The notes beneath the pieces were generated by a model. It was not told the origin of the DNA and made no database searches. It saw only the letters and a program-made list of their open reading frames with translations. 64,000 nt of DNA, from the NCBI RefSeq assembly GCF_964340395.1, contig NC_135570.1, forward strand, positions 1,498,501-1,562,500, written 5' to 3'. The stretch is from Glandiceps talaboti. Lineage: Eukaryota > Hemichordata > Enteropneusta > Spengelidae. The position numbers and the translations under genes were made by a program. Positions 1-11,405 of this stretch are shown here, piece after piece. Every line of letters begins with the position of its first letter. The stretch's first letter is position 1.

Positions 1-2085
1 CATCAACTAATGACATCTGATCTATTTATATTTCTCATCTCCCGAATTTTGACAGGCAATGGAACACCATGACATTGAACGTCATGTTGTTCACTCATTA
101 GCTACTACTAATCTAATGAAGTATGTTGCACAGACAAAAAAATCTCTCTGGAAACAACTTGAAGTTATATTTTACTATGGATATCTAATCAATTAATACG
201 AAGATTTTTATAACTTTTTGTGTAACATTTTCTTATGTTAATCAGTAATGAATGTGGGCCAAAGGAAGAATCTGAACAAGTCCCTATTCAATAACTCTAA
301 CTATTGGTTACTTAAGTTGGAAGTAAGTGTTTACATAGACACAGTGTTATTGGCTGCCACCACCCGGCTTCATTAGTCAATGCCTTACAGAGATGATCTT
401 AATCGTTCGAACTTCAGAAAATCTAAGAATTGATTGGCGTATAAAAAACCTCCACTGTTAAGATATGCATCATTTGTTGAATGTGTTGAATACTGTATGT
501 CTTCAATACTCCAGAAGCACACATTCTGTGATGTTTGCGATTCTATCTCCGACTTGCAGGGATGACAATAAATAGTCCAACACTTTAACTATCTCTATTG
601 CCATGTTACGCCTTTGTGTTACTAATATTTTGTATTTTTATTGCAACCATGAATGGTTCAGGAAAATCGCATAGTCCAAATTACAGCCTAGATGGATACA
701 TTATATATTTTCAATGAAGCATGTGCACACACCAGTTCAAATAATTGGTTTTAGGGATGACATTTATGATATGTTTTGCTTTATCAGATTCTTGGCCTAG
801 ATCACAGAATAAAGTTCAGACGAAACACCTGTATGACACTATATAACAACACAAAAGGGGTAAATTGCTATTAGGATAACATATGTACTACGCTTCGCAT
901 AAAATTCATCAGTTACTGTAGAGGACACTGAAAACATAATTTTGTTATAAATGATGCAAAAGAGTGATTATTTCTTTCGCTTTTTCACTAAGAAGTTGTT
1001 AAATAATACAGTATTTTGTTGCCAATAATGAAAGGTTTGCGTGAACTGCCTGATATTATTACTGCCTACAATGTGATGTTCAACCTCCTGGGTGTATCAA
1101 TGATCTAATTTGCATACACCGAATGCTAAATAACATAAATGAAGTAATTGACGTAATGGATAGCGGCCTCCGTAAAGGCATCTTGATAGAGGAGATTGGC
1201 TTTAAGCAATTTATAATTTCTTCACTGCCCTATACTTTATTTTCTTGACAAGATTGCTGTAATTGAATCGAATTGCTCAGTTGATCATTAACATATATAC
1301 CAGTAAAGTAGCCGCCACAAAGGGCTATAATCTGCTTTATCCGTGGTATTAGCTTAACATGTAAATAAATGACGTTCATATGTAGATTAAAAGTGAAGAA
1401 CATCGCCAGAGTTTGTTAGGACGTCTATTTTATCAATTTATTCACCATGCATCATTTACCCACAAGACACATTCCTGATTAACTTCAAAAATATCTTGTC
1501 TTCCGCATGAAAACATAAATGCTGATAGAAAAAACACGGTTTGCATAATACTTCCAGTATATGTGACCAGGACATTGTCAAGGTTTTAGCAATTATCTTT
1601 TATCTCCTGTTAATGAGTTCATTACAAAGTCATACAAGAATACCCAATCATTTATTGCATGCTGGTATAAGAATTCTAATTTGGTTTTAGATAATAAAAC
1701 TGGTGCTGACATTACTTTGTACACCAATTTCTGATGACAAAATTATTCACATTTCAATCAAATTACACTGTAGCACACTTTTTCATGTTTTCTGTCGCGC
1801 ATAGTAGTAAGTATGTTGCCTTCAAAAAGAGGAATATGTTTGTAAAAGTTTCAAAGAGCTTTTCAATTGACCAAACTTTGCCTCAGAGTGAATCACCATT
1901 TTATTAGTATTAAATTACTAGTTTCCTACATCAGGGAATGTCAAGGCTAAAGTTCTCAACTAGAGTAAGTCCATATAGCTGCCACTTCCTGTCAAGATAT
2001 TTCCGTCAAAGAAAAAAGGTTTATTTCAAAAACTACTGGTGAATCTAAAATATCGTTGCAAGGCTACGATAAAAACTATAAAAGA
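1..2085. other. AT-rich non-coding stretch
   Basis: No open frame of note, no simple-sequence array and no RNA gene were seen on either strand. Stop codons are frequent in all six frames. It reads as ordinary intergenic or intronic DNA. Confidence 0.6.
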
Positions 2086-2470
2086 TATTTAAAGGAAAGG
2101 TCCAATCAAATGACATTGCAATTTCTATTGATAAAATAAATGTGTGACAAGTGATTTATACCATTTTTTAGACGCAATTGTCTTTGATATAGCTTAAAAA
2201 TCAGTTTTAGCTTCCGATATAACAATGTCATCTTTTTTTGCTGAAATACAGCGCCGCCAGTGTTCACTTTGAGAAAGTGTGACGTCACGCCATCCTATCT
2301 CAGGATGAAAAGTATTCCGTGTAAGCACTGTAATGATGTGCGGTGACCTTGGACTAGAGGATTCCCAGAACTTAGAGTATTTTTCAGTAAATTGGTTAAA
2401 TGGACTTAAGAAGAACATGTTTTGCATCAGCTGGCAGTCACTAGAAACACGGTAGAACGGAACAACACAT
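2086..2470. other. Slightly GC-richer patch with a CRE-like octamer
   Basis: Between about 2250 and 2370 the base composition is more balanced than in the surroundings. It includes a perfect TGACGTCA palindrome at 2280-2287. A 77-codon minus-strand frame and an overlapping 60-codon frame cross it, but neither resembles a family I recognise. The left edge (TTTAAAGGAAAGG) looks like the end of some dispersed elements, but I could not find a matching right end, so it is not called as a transposon. Confidence 0.3.
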
Positions 2471-2599
2471 GCAGTTTTAATATATGTTACTTAATGCTAC
2501 TATTATTTTTATTATTGATTCGGTTACCATTAGAAATGTAGCTACCCATGACTGACGAGTTATTGGTTTTGTGTGAACAATCCTTGGGATACTCTTAAA

Positions 2600-2690
2600 T
2601 TCAGAAAACAGACATGTGTGAGTTATTAATTCTAAATTAATAAATTTCACATGAATTTAGAATGAATAACTCGCACGTCTTTTTTCTGAA
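2600..2690. repeat. Foldback palindrome, about 90 bp
   Basis: The left arm (2600-2638, starting TTCAGAAAACAGACATGTG) and the right arm (2654-2690, reverse complement starting TTCAGAAAAAAGACGTGCG) are near-perfect inverted repeats of 37-39 bp. About 15 bp separate them, and a two-base gap and a few substitutions distinguish them. The RNA or single strand would form one long hairpin. It could be a small MITE remnant or solo hairpin. No target-site duplication was identified. Confidence 0.7.
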
Positions 2691-2699
2691 TCAACTGTT

Positions 2700-3033
2700 C
2701 ACTTTACTTATTACACGATCTGCTTAGCCAGCCCCCCGAGGCTTTGGACTCTAGCTATATATTCCCAAGTTTTCAATATACATTACTCACATCTGAGACA
2801 CTATATCTAACCAAGGAAATACTGACATACTACAGTATAAGACACTGCATTGTGCATTAGTAAAACCATAAATGTCAGATACCCATCTGAGCGGTTTAAT
2901 GGTTTCATTTTATTGATTGAAAAATAGTGTTACTAGATAATATTTAGCTTAAGACGATTACTTGAAAATGAGCATCCTGAAGTAGAGGATTGATGGTGGA
3001 CACAATGACGTTTATGCTATAACACTAGTTAGT
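2700..3033. other. AT-rich non-coding stretch
   Basis: Nothing supported beyond AT-rich sequence with frequent stops in all frames. Confidence 0.5.
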
Positions 3034-3466
3034 GGTGGTTGGCCAACCCTTTGAAATAATGCCTACTTACACCATACTCATGCCAAGTTATTGTCTCTGA
3101 ACAGAAAATATGGATTATATACCTACGTCACGACAACCTGTGTCTACGTCACTGGTTTTGCGGTGCTCGATATGTGAGTCAACAAGTTCCAAATCGCCAC
3201 AATATCCCCAATTTGTCATAAAGTATACCTTGGGATAATTATATTATTTCCTTATATTTGTCTTCATTCAGCTGGAATATACTCGTGATCAAAGGGATTG
3301 CGACTACTCGTCTAGCGACTCGTAGTGGCAACCCCTTTGGTTACGAGTATTTTACTCAGCTGTAAGAAGAAAATATTAGGGAATAATATCTAATTAAACC
3401 ATATCTTTGTATCTACTTCAATTGTTGTATGTTCTTTTTATTTGTTCCTGGTATAATTAACCAATA
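3034..3466. repeat. Local duplication, copy 1 (filled site)
   Basis: The flanks 3034-3075 and 3398-3466 align with the uninterrupted sequence 3499-3601. Shared landmarks in order are GGTTGG, AATAATGCCTAC, ACACCAT, TCTTTGTATC, CAATTGTTGT and GGTATAATTAACCAAT. Copy 1 differs by a roughly 320-bp insertion placed exactly after ACCAT. This is therefore a tandemly duplicated segment in which one member was later interrupted by a mobile element. Confidence 0.65.
3076..3397. mobile_element. Hairpin-tailed non-autonomous element, copy 1
   Basis: A roughly 322-bp insertion is bounded by a direct ACCAT at 3071-3075 and 3398-3402, consistent with a 5-bp target-site duplication. The first 165 bp are unique sequence. 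The rest is an imperfect palindrome with arms 3241-3307 and 3322-3389 around a 14-base loop. A second copy lies at about 36,930-37,215 with the same order: unique part, then palindrome, with the shared core ACTACTCGTCTARCGACTCGTAGT. There is no coding capacity, so it must be mobilised in trans if it is or was active. The lack of overall terminal inverted repeats argues against a simple MITE. A Helitron-like or foldback non-autonomous element is possible. The class is unresolved. Confidence 0.65.
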
Positions 3467-3498
3467 ATGCTCTGACAAGGTTAAACACTATATATCGC

Positions 3499-3601
3499 CG
3501 GTTGGTTAATCTTTTAAAATAATAATGCCTACCTACACCATCTCTTTGTATCGATTCCAATTGTTGTTCTTTTCATTCATACCTTGGTATAATTAACCAA
3601 T
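3499..3601. repeat. Local duplication, copy 2 (empty site)
   Basis: Uninterrupted counterpart of 3034-3466. The empty target ACCAT is at 3537-3541 and is followed directly by the sequence that resumes at 3403 in copy 1. Confidence 0.65.
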
Positions 3602-3619
3602 CAAAGGACAATATCAAAT

Positions 3620-4860
3620 GTTGGATTGAAAATTTGATTTTATATAGTAGTTGTTGTGAATGTTGTCTCATGTATTCATAAAGGTCAATAGATTAATACA
3701 TTTGTAGTTTTATTCAGAAACAGACAATCAAAACCAAGGCAACATATTGGATAGTAATTATACAGGTGTACAGAATTCTGAAGTTCTGATCGTCTATGAC
3801 TTACTTTGTTGCATAACCTGAGCTAGAGAAGTAACAAATTAGGTCAAATTAAATACCATAATGGATGGAAAGGATCAAATATGTCTGGACATAGTATACA
3901 TGAATACACCTATTCTTGCTGTATATCTAAGAACATATATGCTCATCACGTGACATAGCTTGTATGCAATTTCTCTTTCGTTGTTTACAAGTTCAAAGTT
4001 ATAAATAGCCGGGTTTCGACATTTCACATAAGATGCAACCCTATGTACATGTAGATATCGATACCATCATGGACAATTAATGACCTGTGTGTCAGATATA
4101 GAAACAAGAGGTTCTAAGGTTCTAAGATTCTACAAAATTAAATTATGCATCAAGAGTGCAGGGGATTTGTAATTTTTATGCAGAGGTTGAATGAAACCAG
4201 GCAAGGTTAGCTACATACACGGCTGCACAAGATTAAATAAAAACAGTTTATTAACTCTATCCCATCCCACACCTTCCTCGTATATCAAGAGGTGATACAT
4301 ATACGAGAACCTAGGAAATGCAAACAGTCTTTCACATTTACATTCAAATCAAGGTGTTGACAAAAATGACAGAGAGTAAATCTAATCGTTGAGAAATGTA
4401 TCTTGTGTTTTATCTGTGTAGTGGGTATCAGATTACAAAACATAACTTATCACTTGATTTGACACTTCGCTAAAAATCATCGTTTGCCACGGGCGATTGG
4501 TGAGAACTGACTGCAAAGCAGTTGATCCATTAGTCTAATGAAGGAAGTTGATGTGATTGGGTGACAAGGGATATAACATTGGTATTATGTACAACAAATC
4601 TATTACAGGGATTGGCATGTTGCAAGAAAAGTACTGTCCGTAGGATTTAGAGAAGCGAGGTTTGTACCTTTAGCAATATCTAAATCCCATGTATCCTTGA
4701 TCTTATAACATTTTAGTCTTACATTTTTTTCCTTATTTTTCTTGGACCTCGAAGCAACTTCAGCACAGAAAATGTAGATTACTGTGAACTATAGAAAGAA
4801 GTCAAATATACAGTACAATACTATGCACTGAAGAGATAAGCTAAATATACAGGCTAATAC
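3620..4860. other. AT-rich non-coding stretch
   Basis: No gene, RNA or long repeat. Only minor structures were seen, such as a short GGTTCTAA/GATTCTA repetition near 4110-4130 and a small CTCGTATAT/ATATACGAG inverted pair near 4278-4305. Confidence 0.5.
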
Positions 4861-5030
4861 TGTGGGTCGGTCGTCGGTCGGCCGACTGGCCGGCTGGCTG
4901 GGTGACGGCCAACGGTCTGGGTGACGGCCGACGGTTTGTCGGTCGGCCGACCGACTGACTGACTGACTGACTGATTGACTGACTGACTGATTGACTGACT
5001 GGCTGGCTGGCTGATTGACTGACTACTTAG
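4861..5030. repeat. Degenerate GACT/GGCT/GGTC tetranucleotide array with CpG-rich core
   Basis: The block is built from four-base units that drift from GGTC/GGCC through GGCT to GACT and GATT. Its left half (about 4866-4955) is GC-rich and CpG-containing, unlike the AT-rich surroundings. It carries a perfect 18-bp palindrome GTCGGTCGGCCGACCGAC at 4938-4955 and a direct repeat of GGGTGACGGCC at about 4900 and 4920. Confidence 0.85.
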
Positions 5031-5698
5031 TTTGCTGGCCGAGTCTTAGTAATGTATTTACCCATGATAATATCTGACACATCAAAAAATACAAAAATTG
5101 CTAATTTACAGTTAAATGCGAGCTATCCTCTCTTAGTCTCTCTTGTTCGAACCACTGTCCATTATAAAACATGCCAATCTGTCCTATTATGTATAATATA
5201 ATGTACCATTCTCATTTGTGTGACACTTTGATGAAAGTAAATTCAGAAATTAATAATTATGAAATATTGTATCTAATGCATACCAATTTTAATAGATTTC
5301 AAATACATGGATGAAAGTGACCTCTTGGTCATGATTGTCACGACAGGCCTAGAAAAAAGAAAACGTCACAAGTGTAGTATAGTTGTACGTACTTTTAACT
5401 TTCATAGTTTTAACCATAGACACTACACGTGTAGGGCCTATGATTTTTTAACACGATTGACTCGCTGCACACAGTGCTAGTTGTCATGGTCATCCAGTCA
5501 CTTCCTAGATCTTCCTAGATACATAGCATATAGTCATGCTGCAAGCAGTTGTACATACACCGCATAATTAACATAAAGTACGTTAATCTGAATTCGGTGC
5601 AGTAATACATTATAGTGTCTACTCATTTTAGACAACATATCTAGGTTTCTAATGTTTCTGTAAAAATTATTAGTAGTAGTTCGGCATGTTTTAACATC
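5031..5698. other. AT-rich non-coding stretch
   Basis: No supported gene. A small tandem CTTCCTAGAT doublet is present near 5502-5521. Confidence 0.5.
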
Positions 5699-5700
5699 AT

Positions 5701-5862
5701 TGCAAAGGTTATAATGCACGAGCAGTTCGAAGTTCTGTTTTAGCTTTCGATCTGTCTTGGTCGAAAATCCTCATCAGAATGGCAAATTGCATAGTTACAG
5801 CTGGCTAAGACAGATCGAAAGCCCAATGCTAAAAACCTTTGAACTGCTTGTAACCTTTGTAA
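5701..5862. repeat. Foldback element with roughly 58-bp inverted arms
   Basis: The left arm (5701-5760) and right arm (5805-5862) are imperfect inverted repeats. CTTTCGATCTGTCTTGG in the left arm pairs with CTAAGACAGATCGAAAG in the right. The outer GCAAAGGTTAT pairs with TAACCTTTGT, and GAGCAGTTCGAA pairs with TTTGAACTGCTTG. A 44-bp spacer separates them. It resembles a small MITE or solo foldback. No target duplication is evident and no second copy was noticed. Confidence 0.65.
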
Positions 5863-6640
5863 ATCATTTGATCTACCTGGCTGTTAAACAATTTGGTCAT
5901 TTACGTTACAATCTTGGACATCATGATTCAACATATTCTATTTTCAGTTATTAAACATACTAAAATTAATATCACGAGCGTTTACGAATAACATAATATC
6001 ACAGAAGTAGTAAAGTGGTGTATAAATTATTAAAGTCAAATGTAACGAGATTTTTACTTGTTCAGTCGTTTTCTCCTTTCGTGGTCGTTCAATAATATCG
6101 GATATAGTCAATGCATTACAACTGTGTAGGTACATTCCAGTGGAAGCCATCCGTGCATTACACATTGTGCAATAAATAAGAATTTCTACCAGATGAATTA
6201 CTATATCATTAATTATCTAAGGCATTGGTAAGTATGTTTGGGGTTGAGGGTTACTATTCTGTCTTCTTTTTTAATTTGTTTTCGATTGCTGAGAACCTTT
6301 CATCTGACCCGATAAATTATTTGGTAATATGTCAAAAGACGCGGGGTTATTCATTAATTCTTCCACATTTATTACTTTACAACTTTGTTTACATAACCAA
6401 CTACTTGCGACGACCAATATCACCCAGGGCTTTATATATATATATCACTCAATATCAAGTAATTAGTAAAGTACATTTACCTTGAGAGAGCATAAAGTGA
6501 ATGTGAGAGTTTGATTTGCATGGTAAGTGTAGAAGAAAGACATAAGGTATAGTGTTGTTAACTTTTAAAGTCATCACACAATCAGAGTCATCGCAGTTAC
6601 GTTGTGTAAGTCCCGGAAATACTGATTATATATCTGAATG
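5863..6640. other. AT-rich non-coding stretch with a short (TA)n
   Basis: Contains a short (TA)n at about 6434-6447. The open frames here (up to 86 codons) have no recognisable domain and no evidence of coding bias. Confidence 0.5.
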
Positions 6641-6649
6641 AACCCAAAT

Positions 6650-6814
6650 AATATATATTCTGATACTCCGGCATGGCAACAAGAACGTCGAATATATATT
6701 CTGATACTCTGGCATGGCAACAAGAACGTCGAATGTATATTCTGATACTCTGGCATGGCAACAACAACGTCGAATGTATATTCTGATACTCTGGCATGGC
6801 AACAAGAACGACTG
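6650..6814. repeat. 41-bp minisatellite, about four copies
   Basis: The landmark TGATACTC occurs at 6661, 6702, 6743 and 6784, an exact 41-bp period. Each unit contains GGCATGGCAACAAGAACG. Units differ by only a few substitutions. The open frames that cross this stretch on both strands are translations of the repeat because 41 is not a multiple of three and stops are absent from the unit. Confidence 0.9.
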
Positions 6815-7600
6815 TATACATGCGTTCATGTTTCCTTTCCTTCTCACCCAGAGTATCGTACAACCTATTTCTCTATCCAAAGTTCTTACTACAGTTTAGT
6901 TGTTTGGGATATTAATTAGTCACTCGAATAGTATGGTTTAACACACATTGAACAGAGGAATTGGAGATTGCATACATTGGTTTAGTTTGGATAGTGCAAA
7001 ATCAATACATTTAGTATTCAGCTACTTCACAAATAGTGTAATGCCACACACTTACGGCCTATATAGTACATAAAGTCGACAAAAGACTTTTGAATTTGAT
7101 TCGGGCTAAAACATGCCTGTTAGTGTTTGGTGAAAACATTGTTAATCTATTATATCGTCACATTCAACGTATGTAAACGTCATTCCATCAGTACAAAATT
7201 GAATTTGTCAATATTAAGATGATGTTACATTCGTCTAAGATGAAAAGTAACCTTAGGTCACGTTTCATTTTCTTTGCTATTTGAACACACTTCAATTTCG
7301 ATTCGGTACGGTTTGCACAGAATTGCACTCAGACCTCAGTGCCACTCAAACTATGATATACATAGATGCCATGATTATTAAATTGGTTCTCTGTTCAGCC
7401 TCCACGATTGGTATGAAAGGGAGCATTTACAGCCCCTCTTTGCGAAAATGTGAGGTCGTGGTGTGTACAGCGTTTGATAATAAAGCCATTGCATTGGCTA
7501 ATTCATTATTAATTTACCACATAGAATTGCTATGTAATCAGTAAAACGAGTAGGAATAGTAACTGTTCTATATGATAATTCTAGCTTCTTCTGTTTTTGT
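6815..7600. other. AT-rich non-coding stretch
   Basis: No supported gene. An 87-codon frame at 7281-7544 begins at TTG and has no recognisable domain, so it is not called. Confidence 0.5.
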
Positions 7601-7609
7601 TTTTGTTGC

Positions 7610-7640
<31 letters not shown>

Positions 7641-7648
7641 ACTGTTGT

Positions 7649-7713
<65 letters not shown>
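7601..7713. repeat. Compound triplet repeat (TTG)n then (ATG)n
   Basis: About 13 TTG units (to 7640), a short interruption ACTGTTG, and then about 22 ATG units (7648-7713). The translation is poly-Val/poly-Asp or poly-Ser/poly-Thr, with no flanking coding sequence. Confidence 0.95.
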
Positions 7714-8100
7714 TAATGCTTGCAGTCATTATCATGATAATACATAGCATTTTAGCCAGCTTTCCATTTAATCACAGTATAGGCGCTTTATTTGTATTCA
7801 AATCCATTAAAATACTAAATCAACAGTATCCACATTATATCTCTTCAAACTGGTGAATATATCTTTTCAATATTAGAAATTATACTTACAGTTATTGTGG
7901 CAGGTCGAGTTGAAATGTTTAAAAACATAAGCTTATTGGTTGTGTATTATGTTTATATTTTGAACATCTCTCCATTTAGAAATTGAATTATTCAGTGTGA
8001 GGAAATGACCACTTGAGCTGCTTAAAACCCGTTACAGGTCACAAAGCAATCACAATTTCAAACACAAATAACAAGAACCAATTGGTAATTAGTACAGAGT
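7714..8100. other. AT-rich non-coding stretch
   Basis: Nothing supported. Confidence 0.5.
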
Positions 8101-8313
8101 GTTATGTTATGTTATGTTATGTTATCTTATCTTATCTTATCTTATCTTATCTTATCTTATCTTATCTTATCTTATCTTATCTTATCTTATCTTATCTTAT
8201 CTTATCTTATCTTATCTTATCTTATCTTATCTTATCTTATCTTATCTTATCTTATCTTATCTTATCTTATCTTATCTTATCTTATCTTATCTTATCTTAT
8301 CTTATCTTATCTT
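8101..8313. repeat. Pentanucleotide array (GTTAT)5(CTTAT)37
   Basis: Five GTTAT units (8101-8125) are followed by about 37 consecutive CTTAT units without interruption to 8310. The five-base period gives open frames in several phases that read as repeated Leu-Ser-Tyr-Leu-Ile. These are not genes. Confidence 0.97.
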
Positions 8314-8479
8314 ACTTGTTTTATGCGTGATGACAAGGTAACTATTGCTGAAACTTTCCTCTGTATATTTCCACTGATCGTTAATGCCAAATGAATGTTC
8401 ATTACCAAGAGAGGAGTAACATTGCAATCAAGCGTTGCTCTGTATGGGCATTCTCATCTTCACGTTCTTAGCTCAAAAT

Positions 8480-8506
8480 TCGAAAGTTCAAAGTTCAAAG
8501 TTCAAA
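8480..8506. repeat. Short 7-bp tandem repeat (AAGTTCA)n
   Basis: Three to four copies of AAGTTCA run into an eight-base T tract. Confidence 0.8.
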
Positions 8507-11368
8507 GTTTTTTTTCCGTAATAGAGCATGAGTAGGTTAAGTAGAAATGCTAATTCCATAAGACATAAATAATGCACACACTGAAAAATGTTTCGTACTC
8601 GTGTCCCTTTTAAATGTTGAGGCGTCTTCGAGTCGTATATTTATAAATATTTCTTAAGATGCAATTTGAGTCCATCTGCTTAACATCTAAATCGCATATG
8701 ATGTAGGATAAGAGTTGTCGAAATCAGGCGGTATATGCCACAAGTATTCGAGTATACCAGTACAACTACAAATGGCGTCGCTCCTGTGTGTGTCGACAGA
8801 CTGTACCGGTAATCTTACATTGTCTCATTGAAATTAAGGATTACTGGACACTTATCGGAATTGATGCTAAATCAGACATTTTTAAGCATTGTTTGGTGGA
8901 GATAAAGACTTGAATACGCTTGAAGTATTGTTGGGGTCAGTCATAAGAGCAGGTTAATGAAAAGATCATTGGAGGGTCAACATCAGTATTAAATAACTAC
9001 CTTTAGACACTTCTACGTCTAAATATAGTATAGCACCAAACCGGAATGTGTTGTTAATTATGTCGAAATTCTGCTGGTCCTACACTTATCTCCCAAACTA
9101 CGTACGTTCATACATAACACCATACATAACAGTATCTACTCATACCTTAATGGAATTTCTGACCCAATTTAAGGAAAATGAACGTAGCCTATATATACAA
9201 TGGGTCATTGACATGTAATACAAGGTCAGAGTTCAAACTAAACTGATAACACTGGGATACTCTTTCGAATAGAAACACTTTAGGCAAATAAGATTTAACT
9301 TTTTAGATTGATGGTCGACCCAAAACACTGGCTTCTCTTTGCATGATAAATGTACACACTTGTATTTGTGCAGAACTTCAACAGTTAAACAATTGAACAT
9401 AATATGTATTTAATTTCAAATTGTATTTAGACCTTGCGAATTATTTACTGTTTTTCATGCAATATGTATGTGTAATCACTCTTAACGTATAAATTGGTTG
9501 TTTCAACTATTTTTCACAGGTACCAAGAACAGGTAATTAGAATCCTTGTAATGTAAATGCAATGAAAGTAATTGCATATCCAGTGTTGTTAAAAAACAGC
9601 ATGTATTATTCATTGTTATTATCAAATTATAAAAGGTAATACATTTTATAAAAGTAGTGATTTCCACAGTTGAATGCGTTGACGGATGAATTTGATAATA
9701 GTGTAAATTTGATTTTAATATATCAGAGATTGAAACTAGGAACTTTGTAATATATCGCCAATATCGTTAGTGTATTTTGCAAATGTATCAAATCCTCTGA
9801 GTTACCTGAATCCAATCAGTTAAATGGATGTATATTGAAGGTCCTATGGTGTGACCAGACATGCACACAATTCATGATCATGTTTAGTTACTTACATCAA
9901 ATAGTCATACTACTCTCATTACAAAATAGGATTGAGATGAGCCGTTTGACACAATCGAACTTTTGAGTGAAAGGCACATCAATTTACTAAGTAGAGACCA
10001 CATCAAAGGTTTCTACAAATACTTAACCATAGCAGACAAATTTGATATTGTGCGTCTCAAAGTCTGTCTATCTTGTCGACACTCTTCGTAGAAACCTTTT
10101 AAGTGTGTTTCGTTTTGCTAGGATTATTAGGCTCTCAAAGCAAAGTCTCTCTATGTTGAAATTGACACAATAACACGTACAAGCTAGAGTATGTACTGGT
10201 TGTACACTGAAACTACCCTAGTGAATTCTGTCAATGCTTTATTCATACATCTACACTACGCACATCATTAATTTGATTACAATTTACAAGATAAAATTCG
10301 TTTTCATTTCATTACTTATCAAAATAAGTCATTGTGTAGTGTTATGTCATTTTCACTGGCATATGCAATCTTAGTCCAACGTAGGCGTACTATTCTCTAT
10401 ACCACCATTTTACCTCTAAATGAGAATATATATCACAATCACATACTTTAACCTTTAAAACATTACGTCACAAACATAAGTTTCAGAAATTGCTGTACAT
10501 TATATAATTATATTCAATACTGGTATTAAAAAGTCAATTTCAGGCCAGATATATTGAAGATTCTGGGTTTACAATATTAACATCAAAGCTTCCGCTCCTA
10601 AATTAAACTGGAAAAGTGCCTCCCACATTTATATATATAACCCGTACTTGTTAATCACCAAAAGTAACTTCAGTTGTGTTGGTTTTACATATCAAAACGT
10701 ACACTGTGATTTAAAGCCTCTCTGCACCATTGTACGATAGATTGTCAATAACTGTTGATATCAATCATATCTTAGGATGGAAATTCAATGGTCAATACTA
10801 CTCACCATATCATATTTTGATAAAGAAGGAATTTGTTCATATTGGGATCAGTTTTAAAATAAAATGAAGAGAATATTTTCCTATCTACCTTGACTGCAAC
10901 AATTAAGTGAACCAGCGTAAAAGTCAAAACACCATGTATGGGGAAATGTCAGAAATCTGCAATCTATTCTTATGATGTACTGCTTCATTGCATGTAATAG
11001 TTGACACTTTACTTTGATTTGATATCATCACAAAAAATGAAGTAGACCAACTCTGTAGTTGTAGCAATTTTAATCATAACACTTAAGATTTTATTCATTA
11101 TTTTCGTACGACCGATATTTAATTAATTTAATCAGCTATTCCACCAAAGAGAGATATAATGCATAGTATTATTGCCTAATAATATCGCCGAAACATTAAA
11201 TACGTAAATTACTAATATCGAAGGCGAAGATAGAGTTTAATTACTGCAAATAGTTAATTGTGCAAATGACTCATCAATATCCACAGGGCGTTTACCAAAA
11301 CCTAAACAGTTCAGATGTGTGGCAAGTTTCATTGGAATAGTTTATTTAAATACCGTATTCACAGACTC
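8507..11368. other. AT-rich non-coding stretch
   Basis: No gene or RNA recognised. There is one inverted pair of about 20 bp: AAAGGTTTCTAC near 10,004 against GTAGAAACCTTTT near 10,089. Confidence 0.5.
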
Positions 11369-11405
11369 ACACACACGCACACCCCCCCCCCCACACACAC
11401 ACACA
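11369..11405. repeat. (CA)n interrupted by a C tract
   Basis: Dinucleotide CA repeats flank an uninterrupted run of about eleven C. Confidence 0.9.

Noticed and set aside
6597-6880. Overlapping frames with repeated PEYQNIH-like peptides; also considered as a CRISPR array
   Set aside because: The 41-bp units are contiguous with no spacers and the genome is eukaryotic, so it is a minisatellite.
7281-7544. 87-codon plus frame
   Set aside because: It starts at TTG, has no domain, no compositional bias and no splice context. Frames this long are expected by chance.
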